64,000 bases of DNA from Hemerocallis citrina (lineage: Eukaryota; Streptophyta; Magnoliopsida; Asparagales; Asphodelaceae), in NCBI GenBank assembly GCA_017893485.1, contig CM030362.1, positions 178,002,166-178,066,165 on the forward strand, in the 5' to 3' direction. A program made the translations under genes and the position numbers. This document shows, one piece after another, positions 34,796 to 47,629 of this stretch. Each line of letters begins with the position of its first letter. Position 1 is the first letter of the stretch. The notes below the pieces were generated by a model. The model saw only the letters and a list, made by a program, of their open reading frames with translations. It ran no database searches and was not told the origin of the DNA.

Positions 34796-35148
34796 GTGCT
34801 TATAGAATTCTTACTCAAGCCGAGCATCGAAGAAGAAGTTCTAAAACTCATGTTAGTCACTCCTCAAACACCGGGAAACAGTTGGATGATGCCCTTGTTT
34901 GACTTCCTCGATAAAAGGATCCTCCCAATGAATCCGAAAGAAGCAAGAAATGTCTGCAAAAGGGTAGAAAGGTACACAGTATTTGAAGGGGTCTTGTACA
35001 AGCACTCCTACACTTTGGTAGACGACATACCTTATTTATGATGTCTCGGACCTAAGGAGACCCAGTATGTTCTTAAATAAGTGCATTAAGGAGTTGGTGG
35101 CGACCACATGGGAGCAAGGGCCCTTGCAAGGAAAGTTATTGATCATGG
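34796..35148 (+). pseudogene. Integrase N-terminus of the Tat element, truncated
   Basis: Frame at 34796-35041 (WMMPLFDFLDKRILP, RVERYTVFEGVLYKHSYT), then LGPKETQYVLK and GGDHMGARALARKVIDHGY, the HHCC-containing start of gypsy integrase. The catalytic core is absent: sequence changes to LTR-like DNA at about 35149. Confidence 0.7.
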
Positions 35149-36830
35149 GTACTAATGAGGGTGAAAATCGCAGCTAATTAGTACAACATGATCCTTACAC
35201 GAACCTCGAGGTTTCTAAGGTCAAGATAACAATCAAATAAGCAGCTATAGGCCCGGGTCTAACTCACGGGTCGTCCACTGGCCGTCCACAGGCCCACCAC
35301 CCAAGGTCAGCCTGCTAAGAAGAAGTTGACCAACCATTTATGACTAGTGATTAAATCTCATATCTCATATAATCAAGAGATTAGGGACTCCATCACCCGT
35401 GATCCACAGGATTTAATTAGGTAGCTAAGAAATCATTCCCTAACTAATTCTCTACATGCCTATAAATACAGGCCACCCTATAGATTCTTGATTTTGATGA
35501 CTACAACACGATACACATGTTCTATTTTACATATCCCTTGCAGTGTGTACTCAACACTTTCTAGACTCAAGATCAAGCTACAAGACAAGGAAGCTTTCAA
35601 GGCTCAAGATCAAGCTACAAGACAAGGGTCATTTAGAGCTTCAAAGATTTTCAAAGTAATCGTCTCAAAAAAGTGTCTTCTAAATTCTTTGTAATCTTTG
35701 ATATGTCTTAGAAAATTTGTAAAAGTCTTGATGCACACACTCACACATCCCCTAGGAACTAAAATAAGATTTATTAAAATCAAAATGTCAAAATCAAGCT
35801 TGTATAAGTTCAGCTGTCAAAGTACCAGATGACTTACTTTGATAAGCAGACGACTGTTCTACTACGAAACAGACTGAACTTACTCAAGCTTTGACCAGTC
35901 GACTCCTTTGGCAACCCAGTCGACTGTTCGAGCTGTTTTGACAGTTTTCTGAAGTTTAAAATTTTGATTTTCAAACTCAAATTTATTCTGCCGTTTGTTG
36001 GCAGTTGGTGAACCGTTTTCAAACTTTTTAGAGTTCTTACTCTATAAATAGAGTTCAGAATGAACTTAGAAAAGGTTACCCAATATTTTTATCAAGTCTT
36101 TTGCTTTTAACTGTGAAAAAGAACTCAAGCTTTCAAGTACTCTCATTCTCTAGACTTGGTTCTCTAATTTCAGTCTTGCATAACTAAGATTAAGTTCAAG
36201 ACTGCGATTAGATGTTGACCTATTGCCTCTATACAAAAGCACACTAAAAAATCAAGGCTCTAGGTGTTGTAATCTTCAATTTTTTGTTGTACACTCTCGG
36301 GTTGTGAGAGTGGTCCTCTCAATTGGAGAGAAGGACTCTTGGTGTAGAGTCAGTGTCACTTTAGGTTGTAGAGTGGGGTCTTGCTATCTCTGGTGATGAG
36401 AGAGGTCTACGGGTTTGGCATAGTTTTTGCCAAAGGTCGTAGGGTATTCTTGTACTTTTTTCAAGAATAGTGGAAAATCTTAAGTCGGTTGCTTGGGGAC
36501 TGGATGTAGGCCGGGAAGACCTAACTAGAATATATCGTCGTGTTAGCATTATTGATTCTCTGTGGTTTGAATTCTCTAAATTGCAATTTTAATTTCGCTG
36601 CACTTTATTGTAACCTGTGTCTGATTAGTTGACTGGTTTCTGTATTAAGTCGATTTAACAGACTCGCTGTTCTTCATTTGATTAATTATCTTTTATCTGG
36701 CATTTTAGTCGACTGGCTTTTCGTTTCCAGTCGACTTAACAGTTGCGTCTAGTTTAATTTTTTTTAATTTTTTTACATAACACTATTCACCCCCCTCTAG
36801 TGTTACTTGCCTTGCATACAGAATCCAACA
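35149..36830 (+). mobile_element. LTR region: 5' LTR of a Sirevirus-like copia element, with unresolved left part
   Basis: The right end is fixed at ...CCAACA (36830), because the PBS starts at the next base. A TATA box (TATAAATA, about 36041-36052) and the C-rich 'tcacccccctctagtgtt' just before the end fit Sirevirus LTRs. The left border is unclear. Another TATAAATA at about 35462 and tandem 'caagatcaagctacaagaca' copies (35569-35630) suggest either a longer LTR or a second LTR fragment at 35149-35730. Confidence 0.6.
35890..36735. repeat. Paired GTCGAC palindromes in the copia 5' LTR
   Basis: Pairs at 35898/35919 (21 bp) and about 36708/36730 (22 bp) plus degenerate pairs (about 35850, 36628). 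The same motif and spacing as in the gypsy LTRs of this window. Confidence 0.75.
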
Positions 36831-36848
36831 TTTGGTATCAGAGCCTGG
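36831..36848 (+). promoter_or_regulatory. Primer-binding site of the copia element
   Basis: TTTGGTATCAGAGCCTGG directly follows the LTR end and is complementary to initiator tRNA-Met, ten bases before the gag ATG. Confidence 0.9.
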
Positions 36849-36857
36849 TTAATCGCA

Positions 36858-38519
36858 ATGGCATCTACTTCAAATGTAAATCAATACCACGAAGGTCAAT
36901 CTACACAAAGGCCGCCTTTCTTTGATGGAACAAACTACAACTACTGGAAATGTAGAATGAAGATTTACTTACAATCCATCAACTATGAGATTTGGAACAT
37001 GACCGAGACAGAGTATACAGTGCCTACTCTTCCCTATGTTCAATGGAATGACGATATGAAGAGTGATACCATGAACAATGCAAAGACGATGAATGCTCTC
37101 TTTTGTGCACTTACCAAAAAAGAATTCAACCGTGTGTCAAACGCAACAACGACATTCCAAATATGGCATACACTCGAGATAACACATGAAGGTACAAATA
37201 AAGTCAAGGAATCTAAAATTTCTGTTCTTGTTCACAGGTTCGAGATGTTCTGAATGAAGAAAAATGAAAGTGTATCAGAGATGGTAACAAGATTCACCGA
37301 CATCACAAACTCCCTTGTGGCTCTTGGAAAAACATATACGCAAGCAGAGATAGTGAGAAAGGTTCTTCATGCTCTTATCCCAGAATGGAAAAAGAAGACT
37401 ACTGCAATTGAAGAAGCAAATAATTTAACACAGCTCTCACTTGAGAATCTTGTGGAAAATCTAATGGCTTATGAAGTACAATTGGAGGAGCGCAAGAAGG
37501 ACTTCGAACCGCAACAAGCCAAAAAGAAAACTCTTGCTTTCAAGGCTATGTCTGAATCAGAAGATGATGAAGATGATAAAGAATAAATGGCTATGTTCAC
37601 AAGAAAATTCAAGAAATTTCTTCACAAAGGAAAATTTAATTCTAGATTGAAGGATACTAATGAACCTCCTACTTGTTTCAAATGCAATAAGATAGGTCAC
37701 ATGAAGAACGATTGTCCATTGGAGAATGCAAAATCGAAAGGCAAAGTTTCAAACTTCAAGAAAGACAAATTTACCAAGAACAAACACATGAAGAACAAAA
37801 AGGCTTACCAAGCAACGTGGGATGATAATGATTCATCTTCGGAAGAAAACAATGAGGAATCTAATGAGGTTGCAAACGTGTGCTTCATAGCAAATCAAAG
37901 CGATGTAAGTAGTAATATTGATTCTAGTGATTTGTTAAAAACTTTTAATGAAAATTTTCAAGAATTAAAAAAGGAGAAAATAAAAGGTAAGAATCTAGAG
38001 AAAGTTAATCAAACTCTTTCTCAAAAAAATCTTGATTTACAAGTTGAAGTCAAGTCTTTAACTTCTCGTATTTCCAACTTGGATATAGATCTTATATCTC
38101 AAAAAATGAATTATGAAGAGATATCTAAGAATGTATCTAAGTTCAATAAGGGAAAAGAAAATTTAAATGAAGTTCTTCAAAATCAACTTCATAATAAAAG
38201 ATTTGGACTTGGTTTTCAAAAAATTCTTGAAAAAGGTCATTCTTCTAATAACACTAGTAATAATAGGATTTATTCTGATTCCAGTGTAAAGAATAAGTTG
38301 TATGATTTCTTTGAAAAACCAAAAATTCTTTTTAACCATGAAAATAGATTTTTTTTCGAAAAGACCAGTCGACTGGGCCCTCAAATAGGTCGCCTGTCCA
38401 GAGGTATGAAGTTTTATTCAAAAAGACAACAGCCTCATATAAGTCGACTAGTTTCACCTCCCAGTCGACTGCATTCACAAAACAGTCGACTGATGGGTAA
38501 AAATAAGTCGACTGGATAG
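36858..38519 (+). pseudogene. Copia Gag with two internal stops
   Basis: One continuous frame from MASTSNVNQYHEGQ. The capsid-like block has FFDGTNYNYWKCRMKIYL, TFQIWHTLEITHEGT and MVTRFTDITNSLVALGK..VRKVLHALIPEWK, then a zinc knuckle CFKCNKIGHMKNDC (37674-37715) and a long lysine/asparagine-rich coiled coil. TGA at 37251-37253 and TAA at 37584-37586 interrupt it; TAG at 38517-38519 ends it. The last 50 residues contain heptad-spaced SRL triplets, because the GTCGAC palindrome recurs in frame every 21 bp there. Without the two stops it would be about 550 residues. Confidence 0.88.
38365..38515. repeat. In-frame GTCGAC palindrome series in Gag C-terminus
   Basis: GTCGAC (or GTCGCC) starts at 38368, 38389, 38443, 38464, 38485 and 38507: intervals of 21, 21, 21 and 22 within clusters. 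It encodes repeated SRL/STG at seven-residue spacing. Confidence 0.9.
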
Positions 38520-38729
38520 TGCAAAAATATTTGGGTTCCAGTTAACTTGTGTCTAAATGAAAGGATCTCTTACATAAATTTCTTTGTAAACAATGTTTGT
38601 AATTCTGTTAATTTTAAACCTGCATATGGTGGTAAATCAAACTCACTTTAGGTTTGGTTTCCCAAGCACTAATCTCTTTCAGACCCAATGAAAAGGGTAC
38701 TATATTCACAAATAATATTTTGTAAGTAC

Positions 38730-39020
38730 CTAAAAGGGAACGATGGATACTTGACAGTGGATGTTCTAAATACATGACTGGCCATGCAAACTTGCTCTCT
38801 TCCATTCAAGATATAGATGGAGGAATCGTACTTTTGGTGAAGGTAACAAAGGAAAAGTCATCGGAATAGTCATGGTTGGTAAGAATACTACTTCTACTAT
38901 TGAAGATGTATTCTTAGTTAGTGGTTTAAAGCATAACTTGTTAGGCATTAGTCAATCATGTGATAAGGGTTATAAGATAGTGTTTGAAAAAAGATGCATG
39001 CTTGATTTATGATTCATCTT
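38730..39020 (+). pseudogene. Copia protease remnant
   Basis: In one frame: RWILDSGCSKYMTGHANLLSS, with the active-site DSG at 38753-38761. A frameshift near 38835 is followed by VIGIVMVGKNTT-type sequence and ISQSCDKGYKIVFEK in other frames. The DSG triad is intact but the gene is not. Confidence 0.75.
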
Positions 39021-39027
39021 TGAAAAT

Positions 39028-40181
39028 GTGGTTTTTCAAGGAATTAGAAAGAATAACATATATGAACTTTGTTTAAAAACAAATGAGTTTTCGAATGATT
39101 TTTGTTTAGTTGCCTCGAACAACGATTCTTGGCTTTGGCATAAAAGATTTGGATATGTAAACATGAAAAATATCACTAAACTTTCTAAGAATAACCTAGT
39201 TAAAGGACTGCCAAAATTATCTTTTAAGAAAGATAAAATGTGTGATGCATGTCAACTAGGAAAATAAGTAGAATCTACTTTTAAAACAAAAGAAATGATT
39301 TCTACTAGTAGGCCTCTCGAATTGATTCATATGGATTTATTTGGTCCTACTAGAGTCGCTTCCTTAAATAAAAGTAGATATGTATTTGTTTTAGTCGATA
39401 ATTATTCAAGATTTACATGGGTATTTTTTTAAGACATAAATATGAAGCCTTTGAAGAATTTGCAAATTTCTGCAAATGTGTTCAAAATCAAAAATCCCTT
39501 ACTATAGTCACTATTAGAAGTGATCATGGTGGAGAATTTGAGAATGAAATTTTTTCAGAATATTGCAACAAGAATGGTATAACACATACTTTTGCATTTC
39601 TTAGAGCTTCACCACAAAATGGACTGGTTGAAAGAAAGAATATAACTTTGCAAGAATGTGCACGTACCATACTTGTTGAAAGTAATTTACCTAAATACTT
39701 CTGGGCTGAAGCTATTTCTACCGCATGTTATGTCTTAAATATAATACTAATTAGGCCAAAGCTTAAGAAGACTTGTTTTGAGTTATTTTTTGAACGTATT
39801 CCTAAAGTTTCTTATTTTAAAGTATTTGGTTATAAGTGTTTCATATTAAACACATAAGATAACTTAGATAAATTTGATACTAGATCTAATGAAGGTATCT
39901 TTATTGGATATTCAAATAGGAGTAAAGCTTATAGAATTTTCAATAAGTCATTTTTGACTATTGAAGAGTCTATGCATGTTTCTTTTGATGAATCTTTACC
40001 TTCATCTTGTGTTATTCAAGATGATGAAATTGAATCTTCACCACTAGATATCATTGTTAAATCACTTGAGCAAAATACTCTAAATAAGTCGACTGATGTG
40101 TTAAATCAGTCGGCTGATGGGTTCATTAAGACGACTGATCCTGTAGAAGATATCTCCAACTTTACCAAAGTCATTTATTGA
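39028..40181 (+). pseudogene. Copia integrase (GAG-pre-integrase, core, C-terminal)
   Basis: LWHKRFGYVNMKNI..CDACQLGK is the HHCC zinc module (39130-39264), then a TAA (39265-39267). The core has LIHMDLFGPTR, IRSDHGGEFEN and SPQNGLVERKN, giving the D, D, E catalytic residues. A 7-T run (about 39423-39430) causes a frameshift inside TWVFF. A TAA at 39855-39857 precedes the FDTRSNEGIFIGYS segment. The end of the segment repeats the GTCGAC motif in frame (40087, 40108, 40129 as GACGAC). Confidence 0.85.
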
Positions 40182-40536
40182 AGTTCGAGATCATCCTCAT
40201 GACTTAATTATTGGTGACATCTCACATGGCATTCAAACAAGACCACATTTTAATATGATTTCTTATACTACTTTCTTATCAGATTTTGAACCGAAAAATA
40301 TTCAAGAGGCATGTGAGAATGAATTTTGGTTGAATGCTATGCAAAATGAACTTAACCAATTTGTAAGGAATGATGTATAAGATTTTGTTCCACAACCCCC
40401 TGATCATACTATTATTGGTACCAAATGGGTATTTAAAAATAAGTTAGATGAATCAGGACAAGTTGTTAGGAACAAGGCTAGATTAGTTGCCCAATGATAC
40501 AATCAAGAAGAAGGAATTGATTTTGATGAAACATAT
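40182..40536 (+). pseudogene. Copia RT, 5' fragment
   Basis: FEPKNIQEACENEFWLNAM, TIIGTKWVFKNKLDESGQVV and NKARLVAQ are copia RT fingers. Stops at 40378-40380 (TAA) and 40496-40498 (TGA). Sequence stops at EGIDFDETY where LTR X begins. Confidence 0.88.
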
Positions 40537-41011
40537 TGTAATGCCCCGAATTCCAAATAAGACCGAATTCGAGATTCCACAGGATCTTTACACTTCACTC
40601 CGTACAATTTTACAAAGAAATTTAAACTTTTCATCATACATCAATGTTCTTTACATTGTTTACACAGCGGAAGATAAAAAGAAGTACAACAAAGAAATAA
40701 TGTACAACTTGCACATCTTTAACATGTAATTAATCAACAGCATCGAAATGAACTTTATTTCTTCTTGAAGATCCAACTCCTGCATATAAGACTGTGGGCA
40801 CGTCAGTTGATTACAACCGACAAAAAATATTATACACGGCCATCCTCTCTATGCCGGAAATATAACGATCCCAATACTTTAACAAACCACAAATTTGAAT
40901 GCAAATAAAGTGTTAAATATGACTACACTAAACATGTAAGTGTATGTGATGTCTTAATGCCTAATGCAAATATTTTATACTAAGATAAAACTAATGCATA
41001 CTTGTTCGGAT

Positions 41012-41050
41012 TCTATGCATCCCATACTACATAGGTCCGAGGGCAAGCAC
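41012..41050. promoter_or_regulatory. Conserved LTR block copy in X
   Basis: 'ctatgcatcccat.ctacataggtccg' with flanking 'taatgcatactt' and 'gcaagc' is shared with both TR-GAG LTRs (17311-17337, 21913-21939) and, inverted, with the solo LTR at 53141-53170. The role is unknown. Confidence 0.7.
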
Positions 41051-43863
41051 CTATGTACTCCACAATAAAGGGTTCGATCCCTCGCCATGATAAACTACCC
41101 AGTAATAAAACAAAGTTAAGACGTTCCACGAGTATGGATCTCAGTCCCGAAGAACCACCGCAGTAAATCCACCGCCCGACTGTTATACAGACTTCTCGTC
41201 GTGCGAACCTCTCGCAAGTGCCCCTCTAGCCTCGGTATATGTATATGCATTGGAGTACGGAAAACTATCTGCCCGACTACGCATAGTCCCGGATTTAAAA
41301 TAAAAGCTCGTCTCCCACGAGGCAACCACAGTCCCGGAATCTACTGCCCGACTGGGTCTATAGTCCCGGAGAACCATCGCAGTAAATCCACCGTCCGAAT
41401 ATATAGAGTTCTCCACTTACGTTTGCCTAAGTTTTACCACATCTTCACTTAGTGCCTAGTTCTTAAGTTTAAGACATGAGTAATTTATCATACCTAGAGT
41501 TAGTTTTACCCCCTACCGGACTTAATCACAAATACCGAGATAGTTCCATGGCAAATCTCAAAATAATTCAAATCCTTTAATTCAATAGTGCTGGTACCCG
41601 AGGTCTCACTAACCCTAAATCACAACTTTTCATGTACAAGAATCCATAGGTACTCATACCCTTCAATAATTATGTCTTAACTCAAAGTATTCATGTCTTC
41701 AACTTATTCACAAATTAATCAATGTCTTATCTAGCATCATTCATGATTCAATTATTCATTTACAATTCAAAGCTAAAATGATATTTGCAACCCCCGTTTT
41801 TCATTTTTGAGTATTTTTGGAGTGTATTCTTCATTTTGATGTATTTTCTCTCTTGTATTTTTTCTGAACCGTATATTGGAGTTGTTTTCGATATATATTC
41901 GTTTTATTGCATTTTGAGCTCTTTGTTTTTGATTTGTTGTCTCTTTGGTTTCGTTCTTCATTATTTGGTCTTTCTTTCATTTGGGCTCGTTCTCTTTATT
42001 TTTATTTCTGGGTGCTTGTGGTGGTGATTGGTTGTTATCCTATTTCCAATCCTATTGTTTGATCCCTAATAAGATTACCAAAGCCAAATTTAATCCCCAA
42101 TCCTATTTGATATCCTATACAATTTGTATCCTATTTGAAACCCATTAATTCAAATCCTACTACTCCTCCTAATTACCCACAACCCTATTACCCATTAACC
42201 CTAATCCGCTTATATATATACATCTTTAATCCCCCAAACCCTAAATCCTAATCACAAACCCTAACCCTAGTTTCCTTCTCCCTCAACCCGGTCTCCCTCT
42301 CTCTCCCCGCTGCTTGCGCCGCACACCCCCAAACCCGATGCCAGCACCCCAGGACAACACCTCCACATCTGGCCTGTGTGCACACCCCGACAGCCCCCTA
42401 CCCCCGATCGGCCTAACCCCCCCTTGGCCGACTACCTCTACATCCCGACCACCACCATACAACCCTTCTTGCACCTCAAATCCCTTTCTTGGTGTTCTCT
42501 CGTGGCCGCAAGCCACCATCGCCGTCATCTCTCGCTCTCTAGATCTCTCACTCCCTCTCGCTTTGTAGAGTTTTGTTCGTGTGGAGATTTTTGCTCGAGT
42601 TGCTGAATTCATTCATTCGCGGATTTTCGTTCGTGGGTTTTGCTCGTTACTCTTTATTTTCATCGTTCTTCATCTTCGGTTAAGGTAAGTAACTTGTACT
42701 CTAATTCATTTGTTCGATACAAGTCAAAAATACCACCCATAGTGTAGTTGGGCCTAGAGACGACTCTTGTTTGTGTTATGTTTGATGGATTCTGTCTCTA
42801 TTGTGAAAATTTGACCATAGATGACTCACGACACAATATGGACATGAATTAACTTAGGTTTTACCCGTTCTTGATTTTGATCATGTATGTGAGACTTTTG
42901 TGAGAATTCGTGATTTGGTTGAGATCCATGTGATATATTTGATGTGGACATGCTAGATACCCTAATTCATGATGTTTGGACACTTGGTAGACTCGATTTC
43001 ATGTTTGGTTGTGTTTTGAACAAGTTTTGTATAATATATGTTGAGTTGTCGTTAAAAGGGAAAAATCTGTATTTTGTCGCTGATCTGTTTTGTTTGTTGT
43101 TTTGGACTGTCTTGGAGTCAGTAAATTAATTTCGGTATAAAACATGAGTTCTAGAGAATTTCATCTATTTTCAAACCCCTCTGACCTTGCTCGACTTCAT
43201 TTTCGTATGTGTGAGTTATGACTATTTTACTACAGAGGTGTTGATCTTTTCCAGATTTTGTTTTTCGATGATTTTGATGACTAAGTGATTTTGATACTGA
43301 TGCTACATACATTATTTTGATCCAAAACTTTGGTCAGTATTTCTTTATCTAGTTAGGGATTACCCAGAATTTTGGAGGATTTTATTGACGCATTTTAGAT
43401 GTCGTTTCATGCTCATTTATGAAAACTATACTTGCTGTATTTTGCTCGCTGTTCTGTAAAGAACCTTATTTTCACTATGACTCCTTTTACTGTATGAAAA
43501 ATGTTTATGAAATATGAAAGTTAGTATATTTTATCTATTTTCATATCCCTTTGGCTGAATTGGATTTGGTTTCACTGGTTGCAAGATATCATAGTTTTCG
43601 TACAGCAGTGTTGGGAATTCCATATTTGCCAAACTATCATTTCTTGATGTTTTCTTATTTCGATGACTGATCTAATTTCACTGGAAAATTATGAAACTTT
43701 ATATTTAGATACTGGACATATAGGGGAATACCCCAGATTTTTCGTGGATTTATTTATTGAGTTTTCATGCTGTTTTCCTGTTCTTGAATTCGTTTTCCTG
43801 ATTTCTGGCTGAACCTATTTTCTGTATTCAAATCAGTTTTGAGCTATGTTTTTGTGAATTAAT

Positions 43864-44289
43864 TGTAACCCCTATTTTTCAATTTGTGTATTTTGAAGTG
43901 TATTTTTCGTTTTGGTGTATTTCTCTCATATATTCTTTTTCTGAACCGTATATTGGAGTTGTTTTCAATATATATTCGTTTTATTTCATTTTGAGCTTTT
44001 TGTGTGTGATTGGTTGTCTTTTTTGTTTCGTTCTTCATTATTTTATTCTTTCTTCATTTTGGTCTCGTTCTCTTTATTTTTAATTTTCTTAGGTGCTTGT
44101 GGTGGTGATTTGGTTGTGGTCTTTTTTTTTCCCAATCCTATTATTTTGATCCCTAATAAGATTTCCAAAGCCAAATAAAATTTCCAATCCTATTTGTATT
44201 CCTAATTAATTGACCCAAAATCCAAAAACCATTGGTATAACCTATTAATACTCCTAATACCCAATTAAACCCAATACCCACTTCTTGCT

Positions 44290-44323
<34 letters not shown>

Positions 44324-47265
44324 CTCTAATCTCTCTCTCCCTCACAAACCCTAACCCTAACTCCTTGCTCCTACACACCCGGCCTTCCTCCTTGCTTGCG
44401 CTACAACCCGCAAACAGCCAACCCCCGACCCCTTGGCCGATCCCCTCCAGGCCGCCACTCCTCCAGCCTGTGTGCAACCCCCGGCAACACCCCAAACCCG
44501 ACAGCCCATCTCCTACACCCGAGCCCCCTACTCCCCTGTCCCGGCCTACATCCAAACCCCCATCTTCCCTTCCTTGCCGACCACTCCTTGCACCTCCTAC
44601 TCACCACACAAACCCTAGTTCTCTTTCTTGGTGTTCTCTCGTGGCCACAAGCCACCATCGCCGTCATCTTTCGCTTTTGGAATTTTGTTCGTGTGGAGAC
44701 TTTTGCTCTAGTTTGCTTGGATTCATTGATTCGTGGATTTTCGTTCATGGGTTTTGCTCGTTACTCTTGGTTTTCGTTGTTCTTCATATCCGATTAAGGC
44801 AAGTAACTTGTACTCCAATTAATTTGTTTGATACAAGTCAAAAATACCACCTATAGTGTAGTTGGGTCTAGAGACGACTCTTGTTTGTGATATGCTTGAT
44901 GGGTTTTGTCTCTATTGTGAAAATTTGACCATAGATGACTCACAACATAATTTGGATGAATTAACTTAGGTTTAACCCGTTGTTGATTTTGGTCATGTAT
45001 GTGAAACTTTTGTGAGAATTGTGTTTTGGTTGAGACCCATGTGAAATACTTGGTGTGGACAAGCTAGATACCCTAATTTATGATGTTTAGACACTTGGTA
45101 GACTCGAATTCATGTTTGGTTGTGTTTTGAACAAGTTTTGTATGATATATGTAGAGTTGTTGTTAAAGGGAAAAATCTGTATTTTGTCGCTGATCTGTTT
45201 TGTTTGCTGTTTTGGACTGTCTTGAAGTCAGTATCTTAATTTCGGTATAAAACATGAGTTTTAGAGAATTTTTTACATTTTCAAACCCCTCTGACCTTGC
45301 TTGATTTTGATTTCATATGAGTGAGTTATGACTGTTTTACTACAGAGGTGTCGATCTTTTCCAGTTTTTGTTTTTCGGTAATTTTGATGACTAAATGATT
45401 TTGATACTAATGCTACATATATTATTTTGATCCAAAACATTGGTCAGTGTTTTTCTATCTAGTTAGGGATTATCCAGAATTTTGGTAAATTTTATTGATG
45501 AGTTTTATGTGTTGTTTCGTGCTCGTTTATGAAATCTATACTTGCTGTATTTTGCTCTCTGTTCTGTAATGAACCTTATTTTCACTATGATTCCATTTAC
45601 TGTCTGAAAAATATTTTTGAAATATGAAAATTATTATATTTCATCTATTTTCATATCCTTTTGGCGGAATTGGATTTCGTTTCACTAGTTGCGAGATATC
45701 ATAGTTTTCGTACAGCAGTGTTGGGAATTCCAGATTTGCCAAACTATGGTTTATTGATGTTTTCTTATTTTTGATGACTGATCTAATCTCACTGGAAAAT
45801 TATGAAACTTATATTCAGATACTGGACATATAGGGGAATACCCCAAAATTTTCATGGATTTATTTAGTGTGTTTTCATGCTGTTTTCCTGCTCTTGAATT
45901 CATTTTCCTGATTTCTGGCTGAACCTATTTTCTGTATTAAAATCAGTTTTGAGTCATGATTTTGTGAATTAATATATGACTTAATTATATTCGATGGATT
46001 CGTGTGAAAGTCTATTTTCCAGATTTTTTGACGGATTCAGATTTGGATGCTTGTAACACTGGGAATCACTGTTTTACTACAGTATGGTCTTGCTGTCCTG
46101 AACATGAGATTTGCCTATTTTATTCTCTTATGAGATATCTTGCACACGTACATATTTATCTTGAAACTTGCACTTGTCACATGATCATGCCATGTTATTC
46201 TCGATATGTTTGGTGCACCTACATGCATGTTTGACATTAATAACAAATAACCAAGTCAGGGTTAAGGAAAAGATCTAGTAGTGGATAGTGCAGAAACGTG
46301 TACTCGGAAGAACCTAGTGGTTATTGGAGCTTGTTTACATGTGAAGCTTGACACGATATGCATGACACGTACACACATGAAACTAGAGCTTGTTTACATG
46401 ATACATGATTACATGATACTTGGAGCTTGTCCCTGAGTACACTGTCCTGTATGGTTCCCTACAAAATCTAAAGCGAAGCAGTTTGTTGTAGCAACCATGT
46501 AGTAAAAACCGGGATGCATGAAGTGCTACCTAGATAGTAACAACTACAAAACTTGATACATGACACTTGAACATGATACATGCCTACTTGACACTTGACT
46601 ACATGATACTTGATACATGCTACATGATTGCATGATTCTTGATACTGGTTACTTGATGCATGACACTTGTTTACTTGACTCTCGACACATGCTATTATAC
46701 TTGCTCATTTTGCCATGCTATGAATTATATCCTGTATTCATGATTATACCATGCTAGGTTTGTTACTTAGATTTACCTATTCCATGTACTTGTATCCAAC
46801 ATTATAAGTGGCCCGTAATTTGCAATTGACGGGTACTTGTTTTTCTTCTTCCTTCTCCTAAAAATTTACTAATTGCAGATCAGGATGGTCGGCTGCTAGA
46901 TGATATTGGCGAGATGATGTATTAGGCTAGATTCTCTGCTTATGATTTTTATTATTATTGTTGCTTGAACTTGAATAAGATGTACTTGATTACTTGGATA
47001 TTTATCTTGTATTTGGGCGCTGTGACCCAGAATATTTGACTTGTTCAGAATTTGATTATTTAGATTATTATATTTGGTTTCAAGTAATTTCTATTGGTAT
47101 CTTGTTTCAATTTTGTATGCCTGGTTGTATATTTTGCTTCCGACTCTAATTATCTTGTGAAATATTGTAAAGATTCCTGAATAGCTTATGGATGATGAAA
47201 ATTATTCGCTGGGCTTTTGTTACGTATTCGTATTCTGTATTCTTTTTGGTAAGCGGGGCATGACA
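43864..47265 (+). mobile_element. Solo LTR C nested in LTR B (3402 bp)
   Basis: TGTAACCCCTATT...GCGGGGCATGACA, flanked by TTAAT (43859-43863, 47266-47270). LTR B resumes exactly at 'ttaatatatgactt', as C itself shows at the homologous point. A TA repeat provides the TATA region (44296-44323). The splice-donor-like site is GC type (GATTAAG|GCAAGTAAC, exon end 44798) and an acceptor AATTGCAG ends at 46878. Confidence 0.92.
46370..46690. repeat. 'tgatacatgatac' tract in LTR C
   Basis: Irregular tandem 'catgatac/cttgacac' units, positionally equivalent to those in LTRs A and B. Confidence 0.65.
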
Positions 47266-47629
47266 TTAATATATGACTTATTTATACTCGCTAGATTCGG
47301 TTGGGAGTCTATTTTTTAGACGTTTCGACGGATTTAGGTTTGCATGCTTGGAACACTGGGAATCACTGTTTTACTACAGTATGGTCTTGCTGTCCTGAAC
47401 TTGAGATTTGTCTATTTTAGTCTTTTATGAAATATCTTGCACTCGTACATGTTTATCTTGCAACTTGCACATGTTACATGATCATGTCATGTTATTCTTG
47501 ATATATTTTTGACATATACATGCTTGTTTGACAATAATAATAATAAATAACCAAGCCGGGGTTTAAGGGACAGATCTAATAGTGGATAATTCAGAAACAT
47601 GTACTCGGAAGGGGATCCACTGATCCTAC

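Larger units (their letters stand above)
24941..35148 (+). mobile_element. Decayed Tat-lineage gypsy element, interior, with nested insertions
   Basis: In plus-strand order the remnants are gag, protease, RT, RNase H, a second (archaeal-type) RNase H and the start of integrase. The dual RNase H is diagnostic for the Tat lineage. It is interrupted near 25560-26985 by an LTR-like segment and near 29717-33908 by a hAT element, and it ends abruptly about 35148 inside integrase where other LTR sequence begins. Every gene carries multiple stops and frameshifts. Confidence 0.75.

Noticed and set aside
42283..44856. Several ORFs over 100 codons on both strands
   Set aside because: All fall in the CT-rich leader of LTRs B and C. 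Low-complexity composition on both strands and lack of conservation of frame argue against genes.
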